Shown here in pieces: positions 1 to 6,498 of a DNA stretch of 20,788 nucleotides. Within the stretch, counting starts at the first letter, position 1. Each line of letters opens with the position of its first letter. A program made the translations under genes and the position numbers. Below the pieces are notes generated by a model. The model was not told the origin of the DNA. It ran no database searches and was given only the letters and a program-made list of their open reading frames with translations. The stretch is from positions 1 to 20,788 of the forward strand of contig CAJUQS010000020.1 in NCBI GenBank assembly GCA_910588365.1, in the 5' to 3' direction. Source of the stretch: an uncultured Oscillospiraceae bacterium. GTDB taxonomy: Bacteria > Bacillota > Clostridia > Oscillospirales > Oscillospiraceae.

Positions 1-213
1 GCCTTGGCGGCATATTTTCCGCCCTGACTGCGTTAAAAATCCTTGCAATCCGTCAGGATTCTGCAACAGGCGCATCGAGCGCCTGTGCAGAATAATCGTG
101 CATGACCCCTCGATGGGGTCATTGCACGATATGGATTGCTACGGCTTTTTGCCTTGCAGGGCAAAAAATCTATCTCGCCAATCCGCACACGCTGAGATAT
201 TAAACAGGCTCTG
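1..213. repeat. Structured non-coding repeat-like segment at left edge
   Basis: No convincing gene lies here. The stretch holds three consecutive hairpins. The first is 58-93, with one bulged A. The second is 95-130, an ATCGTGCA/TGCACGAT stem with one bulged T. The third is 146-153 paired with 160-167 (TTTTTGCC/GGCAAAAA). It ends at 203-212 in AAACAGGCTC, the reverse complement of the GAGCCTGTTT that sits beside the 160-bp element at 3683. The serial hairpins and the shared end suggest a dispersed intergenic repeat cut by the window edge. That it is repeated elsewhere in the genome is inference. Confidence 0.4.
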
Positions 214-227
214 AGAACACGTGAAAG

Positions 228-261
228 AGTGCCCGGACAGGTTCTAGCCTGTCCGGGCACT
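228..261. terminator. Strong hairpin upstream of the YlbJ-like gene
   Basis: A perfect 14-bp stem (AGTGCCCGGACAGG, 228-241, with its complement 248-261) closes a 6-nt loop. It ends 23 bases before the start of the next gene. No clear U-tract follows on either strand, so it may be a terminator for something to the left, a 5' leader structure, or part of the adjacent repeat. Confidence 0.4.
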
Positions 262-284
262 TCATATGCTCTACGGGTGATGTT

Positions 285-1184
285 ATGATGAAACAATCGG
301 TTCCGCTCCTGGCGGTGCTCGCCGCCGCAGCCCTGCTCCTGCTGCGGCCGGAGGCCGCCTCCCAGGCGGTGGGGGACGGGCTGGCGCTCTGCGCCAGCAC
401 GGTGATCCCGGCCCTGTTCCCCTTCTTCGCGGTGGTGTCCCTGCTGCTCCAGCTGGGACTGGCCGGCAGCCTGCAGGGGCTGTGCGCCCCCTTTATGGGG
501 CCCGTGTTCCACCTGCGGGGCGTGTGCGCCCTGCCGCTGCTGACGGGCCTGCTGGGCGGGTACCCCTCGGGGGCCAGGACTGCCGCCGACCTCTGCCGGC
601 AGGGCCTGCTCACCCGCCGGGAGGCGGAGCTTCTGCTGGGCTTCTGCGACAACTGCGGGCCCGGATTTCTCCTGGGCTATGTGGGGGCGGGCATTCTGGG
701 GAGCGCCCGGGCGGGGGCGTATCTCTTTCTCATTCACGTGTGCTCCGCCCTCCTGGTGGGAGCGGTCCTGTGCCGCCTGTGCGGGGACCGGGGCAGCGCC
801 CTGCTGGGCAGCAGTCTGCCCGCCAGGGTGATCCCCTTCCCCCAGGCGCTGACCGCCGCCGTCTCCGGCGCGCTGGCCTCCACCCTGAGCATCTGCGCCT
901 TCGTGGTGCTCTTCCGCGTCCTGGCGGCCCTGCCGCCGGTCCGGCTGCCCGTCCCCCTGCTGGGGGTCCTGGAGATGGTCACCGGCACGGCCGCCCTCGC
1001 CCCGGGGCGGGCGGGCTTTATCGCCGCCGCCGTCATGGTGGGGTGGGGCGGGCTCTCCGTCCACTGTCAGGCGATGGCCGTGGCCGCGCCGGCGGAGCTG
1101 TCCTTCCGCTGGCACTGGATCGGCAAGGCACTCCAGGCGGCCCTGTCCGGCCTTCTGGCGGCGGCCCTCTGGCCGGTCATATAG
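285..1184 (+). CDS. ylbJ: YlbJ-like sporulation membrane protein (nucleoside-recognition/Gate family)
   Basis: This is a 299-residue, very hydrophobic, multi-pass membrane protein. Two motifs mark the family: GGYPSGARTAADL at residues 91-103 and FCDNCGPGFLLG at 120-131. These resemble the conserved loops of the Gate domain in YlbJ/SpmA-type proteins. B. subtilis YlbJ is needed for normal spore formation, and its substrate, if any, is unknown. The protein is shorter than B. subtilis YlbJ (about 400 residues), so it may be a compact clostridial form. Two ATGs lie at 285 and 288 behind a weak GGGTGATG ribosome site, so the exact start is uncertain. It converges tail to tail with the AbrB-type gene, only 9 bases apart and with no obvious terminator between. 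The nearby spmA-spmB genes support a sporulation role. Confidence 0.7.
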   Translation: MMKQSVPLLAVLAAAALLLLRPEAASQAVGDGLALCASTVIPALFPFFAVVSLLLQLGLAGSLQGLCAPFMGPVFHLRGVCALPLLTGLLGGYPSGARTAADLCRQGLLTRREAELLLGFCDNCGPGFLLGYVGAGILGSARAGAYLFLIHVCSALLVGAVLCRLCGDRGSALLGSSLPARVIPFPQALTAAVSGALASTLSICAFVVLFRVLAALPPVRLPVPLLGVLEMVTGTAALAPGRAGFIAAAVMVGWGGLSVHCQAMAVAAPAELSFRWHWIGKALQAALSGLLAAALWPVI

Positions 1185-1193
1185 CGGTTTCCC

Positions 1194-1445
1194 CTACCGG
1201 TCCCCCAATCCCCGCAGCTCCCGCAGGCATTTGGGGCAGATATTCTTCCCCTTGAATACGGAGATGTCCTTGGCGCTCTCGCAGAAGATGCAGGTCGGCC
1301 GGAACTTTTTCAGCACGACGGCGGTGCCCTCCACAAAAATCTCCATGGTCTCCCGCTCGCCGATATCCAGGGTGCGGCGCAGCTCGGCGGGCAGGACAAT
1401 CCGTCCCAGCTCATCTATCCGCCTCACGATGCCAGTGGACTTCAT
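1194..1445 (-). CDS. AbrB/SpoVT-type transcription regulator with C-terminal zinc ribbon
   Basis: This 83-residue protein opens with a classic AbrB swapped-hairpin DNA-binding domain (MKSTGIVRRIDELGRIVLPA, residues 1-20, then ELRRTLDIGERE). It ends in a four-cysteine knuckle (C52-x2-C55 and C70-x2-C73) that probably binds zinc. Proteins of this family control the transition to stationary phase and sporulation. I chose the ATG at 1445 because GGGAGG lies 8 bases upstream and the family consensus begins exactly there. A longer frame reading from 1517 has no family similarity in its extra 24 residues. It is divergent from spmA and shares a 190-bp upstream region with it, so it could regulate spmAB. 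It could also be a SpoVT-like late regulator, although it lacks the GAF domain of true SpoVT. Confidence 0.85.
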   Translation of the reverse strand: MKSTGIVRRIDELGRIVLPAELRRTLDIGERETMEIFVEGTAVVLKKFRPTCIFCESAKDISVFKGKNICPKCLRELRGLGDR

Positions 1446-1487
1446 CCCGCGTCCCTCCCTTGAAAAGGCTGGGGCCTGCCGCCCCTC

Positions 1488-1507
1488 TGTGTGTAGGTTA
1501 ACACACA
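1488..1507. promoter_or_regulatory. Inverted repeat in the abrB-spmA divergent region
   Basis: TGTGTGT (1488-1494), a 6-base AGGTTA spacer and ACACACA (1501-1507) form a perfect 7+7 inverted repeat 43 bases upstream of the AbrB-type start. A weak minus-strand promoter (TTGAAA near 1520) would place its -10 inside the repeat. It could be an autoregulatory operator. This is position-based inference only. Confidence 0.35.
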
Positions 1508-1632
1508 ATTCCCCCATTTTTCAACAGATTCCCACCAAAAAACACCAAAAATTTTTGCATGTTTCCATGCCGCCCCGCAATAGGATAGAGGGACGGCCCC
1601 GGCTGTCCAAAACAGGAGGAGCGTGATGGAAT

Positions 1633-2211
1633 ATGGCAATGGCGTGGATCTGGACGGGAATGGTGGCGGCGGCGGTGGCCTGCGGACTGCTGAACGGCAC
1701 CATCGGCGCGGTGGGTTCGGCGGCGATGGAGGGCGCGGCGGCGGCGGTGGAGCTGTGCCTGAGCATGGCGGGGATCATGTGCCTGTGGAACGGCGTGATG
1801 TCCATTATGAAGGCCAGCGGCCTGATGGACGGACTCAGCCGCCTCTTCCGGCCGGTGCTCAGCCGCCTGCTGCCCCGGGCCTGCGCCGACCCGGAGACGC
1901 TGGCGGCCCTCTCGGGCAACGTGTCCGCCAACCTGCTGGGCCTGGGCAACGCGGCCACCCCTCTGGGCATCCAGGCGGCCCGCAGGATGGCGGCGGGCTG
2001 CGGCGGCCGGGCCAGCGACGAGCTGTGCACCCTGGTGGTGCTCAACACCGCCTCCATCCAGCTGCTCCCCACCACCGTGGCGGGGGTGCGCGCGGCCCTG
2101 GGGGCCCGGAGCGCCTTTGACATCCTGCCGGCGGTGTGGCTGGCCTCGGTGCTGTCGGTGACGGCGGGCCTGCTGGCGGCCAGAATTTTTTCCCGCCTCT
2201 GGCGGCGTTAG
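1633..2211 (+). CDS. spmA: Spore maturation protein A
   Basis: SpmA is a membrane protein that works with SpmB in spore core dehydration and heat resistance. The protein has 192 residues, close to the usual length. Residues 95-115 carry the family signature GNVSANLLGLGNAATPLGIQ. Several hydrophobic segments cover the rest, consistent with a Gate-type membrane domain. The start is somewhat uncertain. AGGAGG at 1614-1619 is 13 bases before the ATG at 1633, and an ATG at 1626 with ideal spacing is out of frame. A second in-frame ATG lies at 1639. spmB follows after 9 bases, so the two are almost certainly co-transcribed. Confidence 0.92.
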   Translation: MAMAWIWTGMVAAAVACGLLNGTIGAVGSAAMEGAAAAVELCLSMAGIMCLWNGVMSIMKASGLMDGLSRLFRPVLSRLLPRACADPETLAALSGNVSANLLGLGNAATPLGIQAARRMAAGCGGRASDELCTLVVLNTASIQLLPTTVAGVRAALGARSAFDILPAVWLASVLSVTAGLLAARIFSRLWRR

Positions 2212-2220
2212 GAGGGGCGC

Positions 2221-2739
2221 ATGGATTACTCCGCCTATCTGGTACCCCTGCTGCTGGCCTTTACCGCCCTGTTCGGCATGGGCCGGCGCGTCAACGTCTA
2301 CGACGCCCTGACCAGGGGCGCGGAGGAGGGTCTGACCATCCTCCTGCGGATACTGCCCAGCCTGGTGGGGCTGATGACGGCGGTATACATGCTGCGGGCC
2401 TCCGGGATGATGGAGCTGCTGGAGGGCCTGCTGGCGCCCGTGCTGGTCCGCCTGGGCATCCCGCCGGAGACGGCGGCCATGCTGTTTATCCGCCCGGTCA
2501 GCGGCAGCGGCGCGCTGGCCATCGGCAGCGAGCTCATGGCCGCCCACGGCCCCGACTCCTACATAGGCCGTGTGACCGCCGTCATGCTGGGCAGCACGGA
2601 GACCACCTTCTACACCATTGCCGTCTACTTTGGCTCCGCCGGCATCCACAGGACCCGCTACGCCATCCCCGCCGCCCTCATCGCCGATCTCACCGGCTTC
2701 GCGGCCGCGGCCTTCGCGGTGCGTCTGCTGTTCGGGTGA
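2221..2739 (+). CDS. spmB: Spore maturation protein B
   Basis: SpmB is the partner of SpmA in spore maturation. The protein has 172 residues, near the family's usual size. It carries the highly conserved stretch RPVSGSGALAIGSE (residues 91-104), then GPDSYIGRVTAVMLGSTETT (110-129) and the strand FYTIAVYFGSAGI. The start ATG at 2221 is preceded by TAGGAGGGGC, which overlaps the spmA stop, as expected for translational coupling. Hydrophobic segments near residues 5-20 and 40-60 and at the C terminus indicate a membrane protein. A 7-bp CAAGGCC/GGCCTTG hairpin about 20 bases downstream may be a weak end of the transcript. Confidence 0.93.
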   Translation: MDYSAYLVPLLLAFTALFGMGRRVNVYDALTRGAEEGLTILLRILPSLVGLMTAVYMLRASGMMELLEGLLAPVLVRLGIPPETAAMLFIRPVSGSGALAIGSELMAAHGPDSYIGRVTAVMLGSTETTFYTIAVYFGSAGIHRTRYAIPAALIADLTGFAAAAFAVRLLFG

Positions 2740-2783
2740 CGGGAGCTCCGTGGATGGAAACAAGGCCCGTCACAAAAGCGGCC

Positions 2784-2812
2784 TTGCCAAACGCCCCCGC
2801 TGGTGGTAAAAT
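2784..2812 (+). promoter_or_regulatory. Sigma-A-type promoter for the lipoprotein gene
   Basis: TTGCCA (2784-2789) and TAAAAT (2807-2812) are separated by exactly 17 bases, 42 bases upstream of the lipoprotein ATG. This suggests the lipoprotein is transcribed independently of spmAB. Confidence 0.6.
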
Positions 2813-2854
2813 AGGTCCGGGCAACGCCCAATATCATCAATGGGGAGGAGCATC

Positions 2855-3682
2855 ATGAAAAAGAATGCACGTTTTGCGGCCCTGGCGGCCGCGCTGGCAC
2901 TGATTGTTTCCCTGACGGCCTGCGGCGAGAGCGGCGATCCGCTGGCCGCGGCCATGGAGAACATGAACAAGGCCTCCAGCATGGACATGACAATGGTCAT
3001 GGAGATGGACATGGAAATTGGGGGTGAGAAGCTGGAGAGCAGCACCACCATGGAGACCACCGTGTTTACCGAGCCCATGCGCATGAAGATCAACATGAAT
3101 GTGGATCTGGGCGGCCTCGGTACGGTGGACATGGAGACCTACGCCGAGGAGGGCGAGGACGGCGAGATCACCATGTACTACAGCGACAGTGAGAGTCAGG
3201 CGTGGATGGTCCAGACCGTCGCCACGGAGGACATGGAGCAGTACGATCTGGGCGGCAGCCTGGAGACATACATGGACAGCGCCTCCGGCTTCACCCAGGA
3301 GGGCAAGGAGACCGTGGACGGCGTGAGCGCATACAAGTACACCGGCGTGATCACCGGGGAGAAGATACAGGAGGTCATGCAGTCCTCCGGCGCGATGAGC
3401 TCCATGACCGGGCTGGACCTGGCGGACGGGGAGGAGCTGGCGGAGCTGCTTGCCGGCCTGGAGGACATCCCCGTCTCCCTGTGGATTTCCGAGAAGGAGA
3501 ACTGCCCCGTCCGCTATGAGATGGACATGACCGCCGTCATGAGCGGGCTGATGCAGGCCTACGAATCCGAGGGGATCGGGGAGCCGGTGGGCATCTCCAG
3601 GATGGTACTCACCATGACCTGCGCCAACCTCAACAGCGCTGCGGAATTCACCATCCCCGAGGAGGCCAGGAACGCGGCGTAA
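2855..3682 (+). CDS. Methionine-rich lipoprotein, DUF6612-like
   Basis: This is a 275-residue exported lipoprotein. Residues 1-22 are a signal peptide ending in the lipobox LTAC, so Cys23 should be lipid-modified and the protein held on the outer face of the membrane. The rest is acidic and beta-rich, with alternating hydrophobic residues resembling LppX/LprG-type or DUF6612 clostridial lipoproteins. That family call is from general pattern only. Methionine is unusually frequent in the first strand of the mature protein: residues 34-53 hold eight, and 43, 45, 47, 49, 51 and 53 are all Met. I chose the ATG at 2855 because GGGGAGGAG lies just upstream. An ATG at 2840 precedes that ribosome site and is unlikely. 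Function unknown; possible roles are lipid or hydrophobe carriage, or envelope stress. Confidence 0.75.
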   Translation: MKKNARFAALAAALALIVSLTACGESGDPLAAAMENMNKASSMDMTMVMEMDMEIGGEKLESSTTMETTVFTEPMRMKINMNVDLGGLGTVDMETYAEEGEDGEITMYYSDSESQAWMVQTVATEDMEQYDLGGSLETYMDSASGFTQEGKETVDGVSAYKYTGVITGEKIQEVMQSSGAMSSMTGLDLADGEELAELLAGLEDIPVSLWISEKENCPVRYEMDMTAVMSGLMQAYESEGIGEPVGISRMVLTMTCANLNSAAEFTIPEEARNAA

Positions 3683-3691
3683 GAGCCTGTT

Positions 3692-3851
3692 TATAGCAAT
3701 CATCAGAATTCCTGGCAAAAGTTCGGGGGCAGCAATCACGCAAGGCTGCGCTGTCGTCTTTGGCGGGCGTCAGCCCGCCTGCATCCTTCGCCTTGCCCTG
3801 CGCGATTTCTCCTCCCCTCCTTTTTTGTCATAAATTCTGAAGATTGCTATA
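3692..3851 (+). mobile_element. 160-bp MITE-like inverted-repeat element, copy A
   Basis: The element begins TATAGCAATCATCAGAATT and ends with the complement of TATAGCAATCTTCAGAATT, so its 19-bp terminal inverted repeats differ at one position. It encodes no protein. A GGCGGGC/GCCCGCC hairpin sits in the centre. A second copy of identical length lies inverted at 10697-10856, matching at 138 of 160 positions in my ungapped hand alignment. The bases directly outside, GAGCCTGTT on the left and GAACCTGTA on the right, agree at 7 of 9 and look like an aged target-site duplication. These features fit a non-autonomous miniature transposable element. The transposase that would move it is not in this window. 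Confidence 0.75.
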
Positions 3852-3853
3852 GA
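3825..3853 (+). promoter_or_regulatory. Outward promoter at right end of element copy A
   Basis: TTGTCA (3825-3830), a 17-base spacer and TATAGA (3848-3853) form a promoter-like pair inside the terminal repeat, directed at rsmI 127 bases away. The left terminus has an equivalent minus-strand pair (TTGCCA at 3718-3713, TATAAA at 3695-3690) pointing back into the lipoprotein gene as antisense. Confidence 0.45.
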
Positions 3854-3929
3854 ACCTGTATTCACCACTGAGGAATGCCGGGCGGTATATTTATAAACGT
3901 CAAATAACCCACAATAAAGCTTTCTTTTG

Positions 3930-3957
3930 ATTCTTTTCTTTCTCGAAAGAAAAGAAT
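3930..3957. repeat. Pyrimidine/purine perfect inverted repeat before rsmI
   Basis: Thirteen bases (ATTCTTTTCTTTC) are followed, after TC, by their exact complement (GAAAGAAAAGAAT). The segment is strikingly AT-rich against the GC-rich surroundings and ends 23 bases before the rsmI start. It could be a leader hairpin, a terminator of readthrough from the left, or a dispersed repeat. Confidence 0.45.
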
Positions 3958-3980
3958 GATTACCGTTTTAGGAGGTGTCC

Positions 3981-4817
3981 ATGAGCGGAATCTTATATCT
4001 GGTTGCCACGCCCATCGGGAATCTGGGGGATTTAAGCCCCCGGGCCGCCGAGACCCTGGCCGGGGCGGACTTTATCGCCGCCGAGGACACCCGGGTGACC
4101 ATGAAGCTGCTGAGCCATCTGGAGCTGAGAAAGCCCATGGTCAGCTACCACCAGCACAACCGGGCCTCCGCCGGTCCGGCCATTCTGTCCCGGCTGCTGG
4201 CGGGGGAGAGCTGCGCCCTGGTCACCGACGCGGGCACCCCGGCGGTCAGCGACCCGGGGGAGGATCTGGTGCGGCTGTGCGGGGAGAACGGCGTCACCGT
4301 GCAGTCCATCCCCGGCTGCTGCGCCCTCATCTCCGCCCTGGCTCTCAGCGGCCTGCCCACGGGGCGGTTCACCTTTGAGGGCTTTCTGCCGGTGAACCGT
4401 GGGGAGCGCCGGGAACGGCTGAGGGAGCTGGCCGGGGAGGAGCGGACCATGATCTTCTACGAGGCCCCCCACAAGCTGCGGGGAACCCTGGAGGACCTGT
4501 ACGAGGCCTTCGGCGGTCGGCGCGCGGCGCTGTGCCGGGAGCTGACCAAGCTCCACGAGGAGACGGTGCGCACCACCCTGGATCAGGCCGTCCAGCTCTA
4601 CCGGGAGAGGGAGCCCCGGGGGGAGTACGTGCTGGTCCTGGCCGGGGCGGAGCCCCGGGATAGGGGCGCCGTCTCCCTGGAGGAGGGGGTCGCCCTGGTG
4701 CTCTCCCGGCGGGAGGCCGGGGAGCGGATGAAGGACGCGGTCCGGCAGGTGGCCGCGGATACGGGCCTCTCCCGCAACGAGCTGTACGAGGCGGCCCTGA
4801 AGGCGGCCAACCGGTAG
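3981..4817 (+). CDS. rsmI: 16S rRNA (cytidine1402-2'-O)-methyltransferase RsmI
   Basis: RsmI uses S-adenosylmethionine to 2'-O-methylate C1402 in the decoding centre of 16S rRNA. The 278 residues match the family's usual length. Clear motifs are YLVATPIGNLGDLSPRA near the N terminus, AAEDTRVT, the HQHN loop, and the SAM-pocket segment VTDAGTPAVSDPGEDLV. FEGFLP and IFYEAPHKL follow, and the small helical C-terminal domain is present. I chose the ATG at 3981, which has AGGAGG ending 5 bases upstream. A GTG at 3975 overlaps that ribosome site and is rejected. The gene is monocistronic here, closed by a strong terminator. Its promoter may be the outward one in the upstream element. Confidence 0.95.
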   Translation: MSGILYLVATPIGNLGDLSPRAAETLAGADFIAAEDTRVTMKLLSHLELRKPMVSYHQHNRASAGPAILSRLLAGESCALVTDAGTPAVSDPGEDLVRLCGENGVTVQSIPGCCALISALALSGLPTGRFTFEGFLPVNRGERRERLRELAGEERTMIFYEAPHKLRGTLEDLYEAFGGRRAALCRELTKLHEETVRTTLDQAVQLYREREPRGEYVLVLAGAEPRDRGAVSLEEGVALVLSRREAGERMKDAVRQVAADTGLSRNELYEAALKAANR

Positions 4818-4841
4818 GCCATCCGGCATCCGGACAGGCTT

Positions 4842-4890
4842 CATCCGGCCCGGGGCGGACGCCGCTCCGGGCCGGATGCTTCCCTTTTTT
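4842..4890 (+). terminator. Intrinsic terminator of rsmI
   Basis: A perfect 12-bp arm pair CATCCGGCCCGG (4842-4853) and its complement (4867-4878) extends inward through further pairs to a tiny loop near 4859-4861. It is followed by CTTCCC and six T at 4885-4890. It lies 25 bases after the rsmI stop. Confidence 0.8.
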
Positions 4891-4965
4891 GCCGCGGATT
4901 TGGGCATATCCCCAGTTTTTGGGCGGACCGCGGTCAGTAATTTTGACAATTTTCCTGATTCCCCC

Positions 4966-4994
4966 TTGCGCGCCGGGGAAATTCCTGCTATACT
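4966..4994 (+). promoter_or_regulatory. Extended -10 promoter for the guanine deaminase leader
   Basis: TTGCGC (4966-4971), a 17-base spacer and TATACT (4989-4994), with an extended -10 TG at 4986-4987. Transcription would begin near 5001, just ahead of the riboswitch aptamer at 5008, which supports both calls. Confidence 0.65.
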
Positions 4995-5007
4995 GGAATC
5001 GGAAAAA

Positions 5008-5074
5008 GCTCATATAATTTCGCGGGGATGGCGCGAAAGTGTCTACGGGGCCGCCTTCCGGCCCGGCTATGAGT
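5008..5074 (+). promoter_or_regulatory. Purine (guanine-type) riboswitch aptamer, divergent variant
   Basis: The leader folds as the three-way junction of purine riboswitches. P1 pairs 5008-5014 with 5068-5074 (CTCATA/TATGAG core). P2 pairs 5018-5024 with 5032-5038 around a 7-base loop ending GATGG. P3 pairs 5048-5052 with 5060-5064 around another 7-base loop. Numbered as in B. subtilis xpt, the length from A52 to position 74 is identical. U22, A23, U47, U49, C50, U51, A52 and C53 are kept. Position 74 is C (5067), which predicts guanine-type rather than adenine-type recognition. Departures are U48G, A73G (5066), a G54/G72 mismatch and G instead of C at position 60 of loop 3. The gene downstream is guanine deaminase, so guanine or a related purine is the likely ligand. 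Confidence 0.8.
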
Positions 5075-5112
5075 GTTCAGACAGTCAGCGGGGACTGTCT
5101 GGGCGCTTTTTT
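5073..5112 (+). terminator. Riboswitch expression platform: terminator hairpin
   Basis: CAGACAGTC (5078-5086) pairs with GACTGTCTG (5093-5101). The stem extends with wobbles to 5073-5106, followed at once by six T (5107-5112). The base of the hairpin uses bases 5073-5074, and up to 5071 if the U-tract pairs. Those bases are also the 3' strand of aptamer P1. Ligand-stabilised P1 would strip the lower stem and separate the core hairpin from the U-tract. That predicts a switch that turns expression on with ligand. Confidence 0.65.
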
Positions 5113-5142
5113 CATGCACGCAACGAGGAAGGAGCGATTACT

Positions 5143-6408
5143 ATGACGACGATTTTGAGAGGAAACATCATCCACGCGCCGGCCTTCGGCACACTGGAGA
5201 CCATCCCCCGGGGGTACCTGGTCCTGGAGGACGGGATCATCCAGGGCGTCTTCCCCGATCTGCCGGAGCGGTACGGCGGCTGTCCTGTGGAGGACTGCGG
5301 CCAGGCCCTGATCATGCCCTCCTTCGCGGATCTCCACCTCCACGCCCCCCAGTACCCCATGCTGGGCATGGGCATGGATCTGCCCCTGCTGGACTGGCTG
5401 GACACCTACACCTTCCGCACCGAGGCCCGGTTCGAGGACACGGACTACGCCCGCCGGGTCTACCGCCAGCTGGCCCGGGAGCTGATCGCCTGGGGCACCA
5501 CCCGGGTGGCCATGTTCTCCTCCCGCCACACCGACGCCACCCTCATCCTCATGGAGGAGCTGGAGAACGCCGGCGTCACCGGCTATGTGGGCAAGGTGAA
5601 CATGGACCGCAGCAGCGGCCCCGCCCAGGAGGGGACGGAGGAGTCGGTCCGGGAGACCCTGCGCTGGCTGGAGAACTGCCATTTCGCCCATATCAAGCCC
5701 ATCCTGACCCCCCGCTTCACCCCCTCCTGCTCCGACGGGCTGCTGGAGGCGCTGGGGAAGCTGGCGGCGGAGCGGAATCTGCCCGTCCAGTCCCACCTCT
5801 CGGAGAACACCGGCGAGATCACCTGGGTGCGGGAGCTCCACCCGGACTGCGGCCAGTACTGGGAGACCTACGACAAGTACGGCCTGTGGAAGCCCGGCAC
5901 CCTCATGGCACACTGCGTCTACAGCGACCGGCGGGAGCAGGAGGCCATGGCCGGGAGCGGGGTGTGGGCGGTCCACTGCGCGGCGTCCAACCTGAATCTG
6001 TGCAGCGGCACGGCCCCGGTGCGGGAGCTGATTGCCCGGGGCGTCCATGTGGCGCTGGGCTCGGACATCGCCGGGGGCGACCAGCTGGCCATGAGCAGGG
6101 CCGCCGTCATGGCCATCCGCGCGTCCAAGATCCGGCGGATGGAGGCGGGCGGCGATTTTCTCACCGTCCCGGAGGCATACTATCTGGGCTCCACCGCCGG
6201 GCACCTGTACTTCGGCGGCGGCGCGGGCTTCGAGATCGGACACAAGCTCCACGCCATCGTGGTGGACGACTCCTCCCTGCCGGAGCCCGCCAGGGAGCTG
6301 ACCCTTGCGGAGCGGTTCGAGCGGTCCATCTACCTCATGGAGAAGGAGCATATCCGCGCGGTGTACAGCGAGGGCAGGCTCCTCCCCCGCCCCGCGGACG
6401 GCAGGTGA
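5143..6408 (+). CDS. guaD: Guanine deaminase
   Basis: This amidohydrolase-family enzyme hydrolyses guanine to xanthine and ammonia in purine salvage and catabolism. The 421 residues carry all expected metal ligands: H65 and H67 in DLHLHAP, H218 in VQSHLSE with E221, H257 in LMAHCVY, and D308 in LGSDIAGG. The PQYPMLGMGMDLPLLDWL stretch after the HxH is typical of guanine deaminase. I chose the ATG at 5143, which has GAAGGAG about 8 bases upstream. A longer open frame from 4876 would run through the terminator, promoter and riboswitch and is not real. The gene is controlled by the purine-riboswitch leader. No purine permease or xanthine-processing gene lies next to it. 8-Oxoguanine deaminase is a less likely alternative. 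Confidence 0.93.
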   Translation: MTTILRGNIIHAPAFGTLETIPRGYLVLEDGIIQGVFPDLPERYGGCPVEDCGQALIMPSFADLHLHAPQYPMLGMGMDLPLLDWLDTYTFRTEARFEDTDYARRVYRQLARELIAWGTTRVAMFSSRHTDATLILMEELENAGVTGYVGKVNMDRSSGPAQEGTEESVRETLRWLENCHFAHIKPILTPRFTPSCSDGLLEALGKLAAERNLPVQSHLSENTGEITWVRELHPDCGQYWETYDKYGLWKPGTLMAHCVYSDRREQEAMAGSGVWAVHCAASNLNLCSGTAPVRELIARGVHVALGSDIAGGDQLAMSRAAVMAIRASKIRRMEAGGDFLTVPEAYYLGSTAGHLYFGGGAGFEIGHKLHAIVVDDSSLPEPARELTLAERFERSIYLMEKEHIRAVYSEGRLLPRPADGR

Positions 6409-6412
6409 CGGC

Positions 6413-6458
6413 CCGGGAAGGGCGGCGAGAAGAGCCTTGCTTTTCCCGCCCTTCCCGG
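6413..6458. repeat. 13-bp inverted repeat after guaD
   Basis: CCGGGAAGGGCGG (6413-6425) is perfectly complementary to 6446-6458 across a 20-base loop. It starts 5 bases after the guaD stop but has no U-tract behind it. It overlaps the -35 and spacer of the next promoter, so it could act both as a weak transcript end and as a regulator-binding or leader structure. Confidence 0.5.
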
Positions 6459-6465
6459 CTATAAT
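6437..6465 (+). promoter_or_regulatory. Promoter of the Dabb/unknown two-gene unit
   Basis: TTGCTT (6437-6442), a 17-base spacer and a consensus TATAAT (6460-6465), 33 bases before the Dabb ATG. It lies within the right arm of the inverted repeat. Confidence 0.7.
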
Positions 6466-6498
6466 AGAACCCATCTGATAATCAAAGGAGAACCCCCA

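Noticed and set aside
4943..4948. TTGACA as the -35 of the guaD promoter
   Set aside because: It lies 40 bases before the TATACT -10. TTGCGC at 4966 has the correct 17-base spacing and an extended -10 is present.
4876..5142. N-terminal extension of guanine deaminase
   Set aside because: It would translate through the rsmI terminator, the guaD promoter and the riboswitch. The family start and ribosome site are at 5143.
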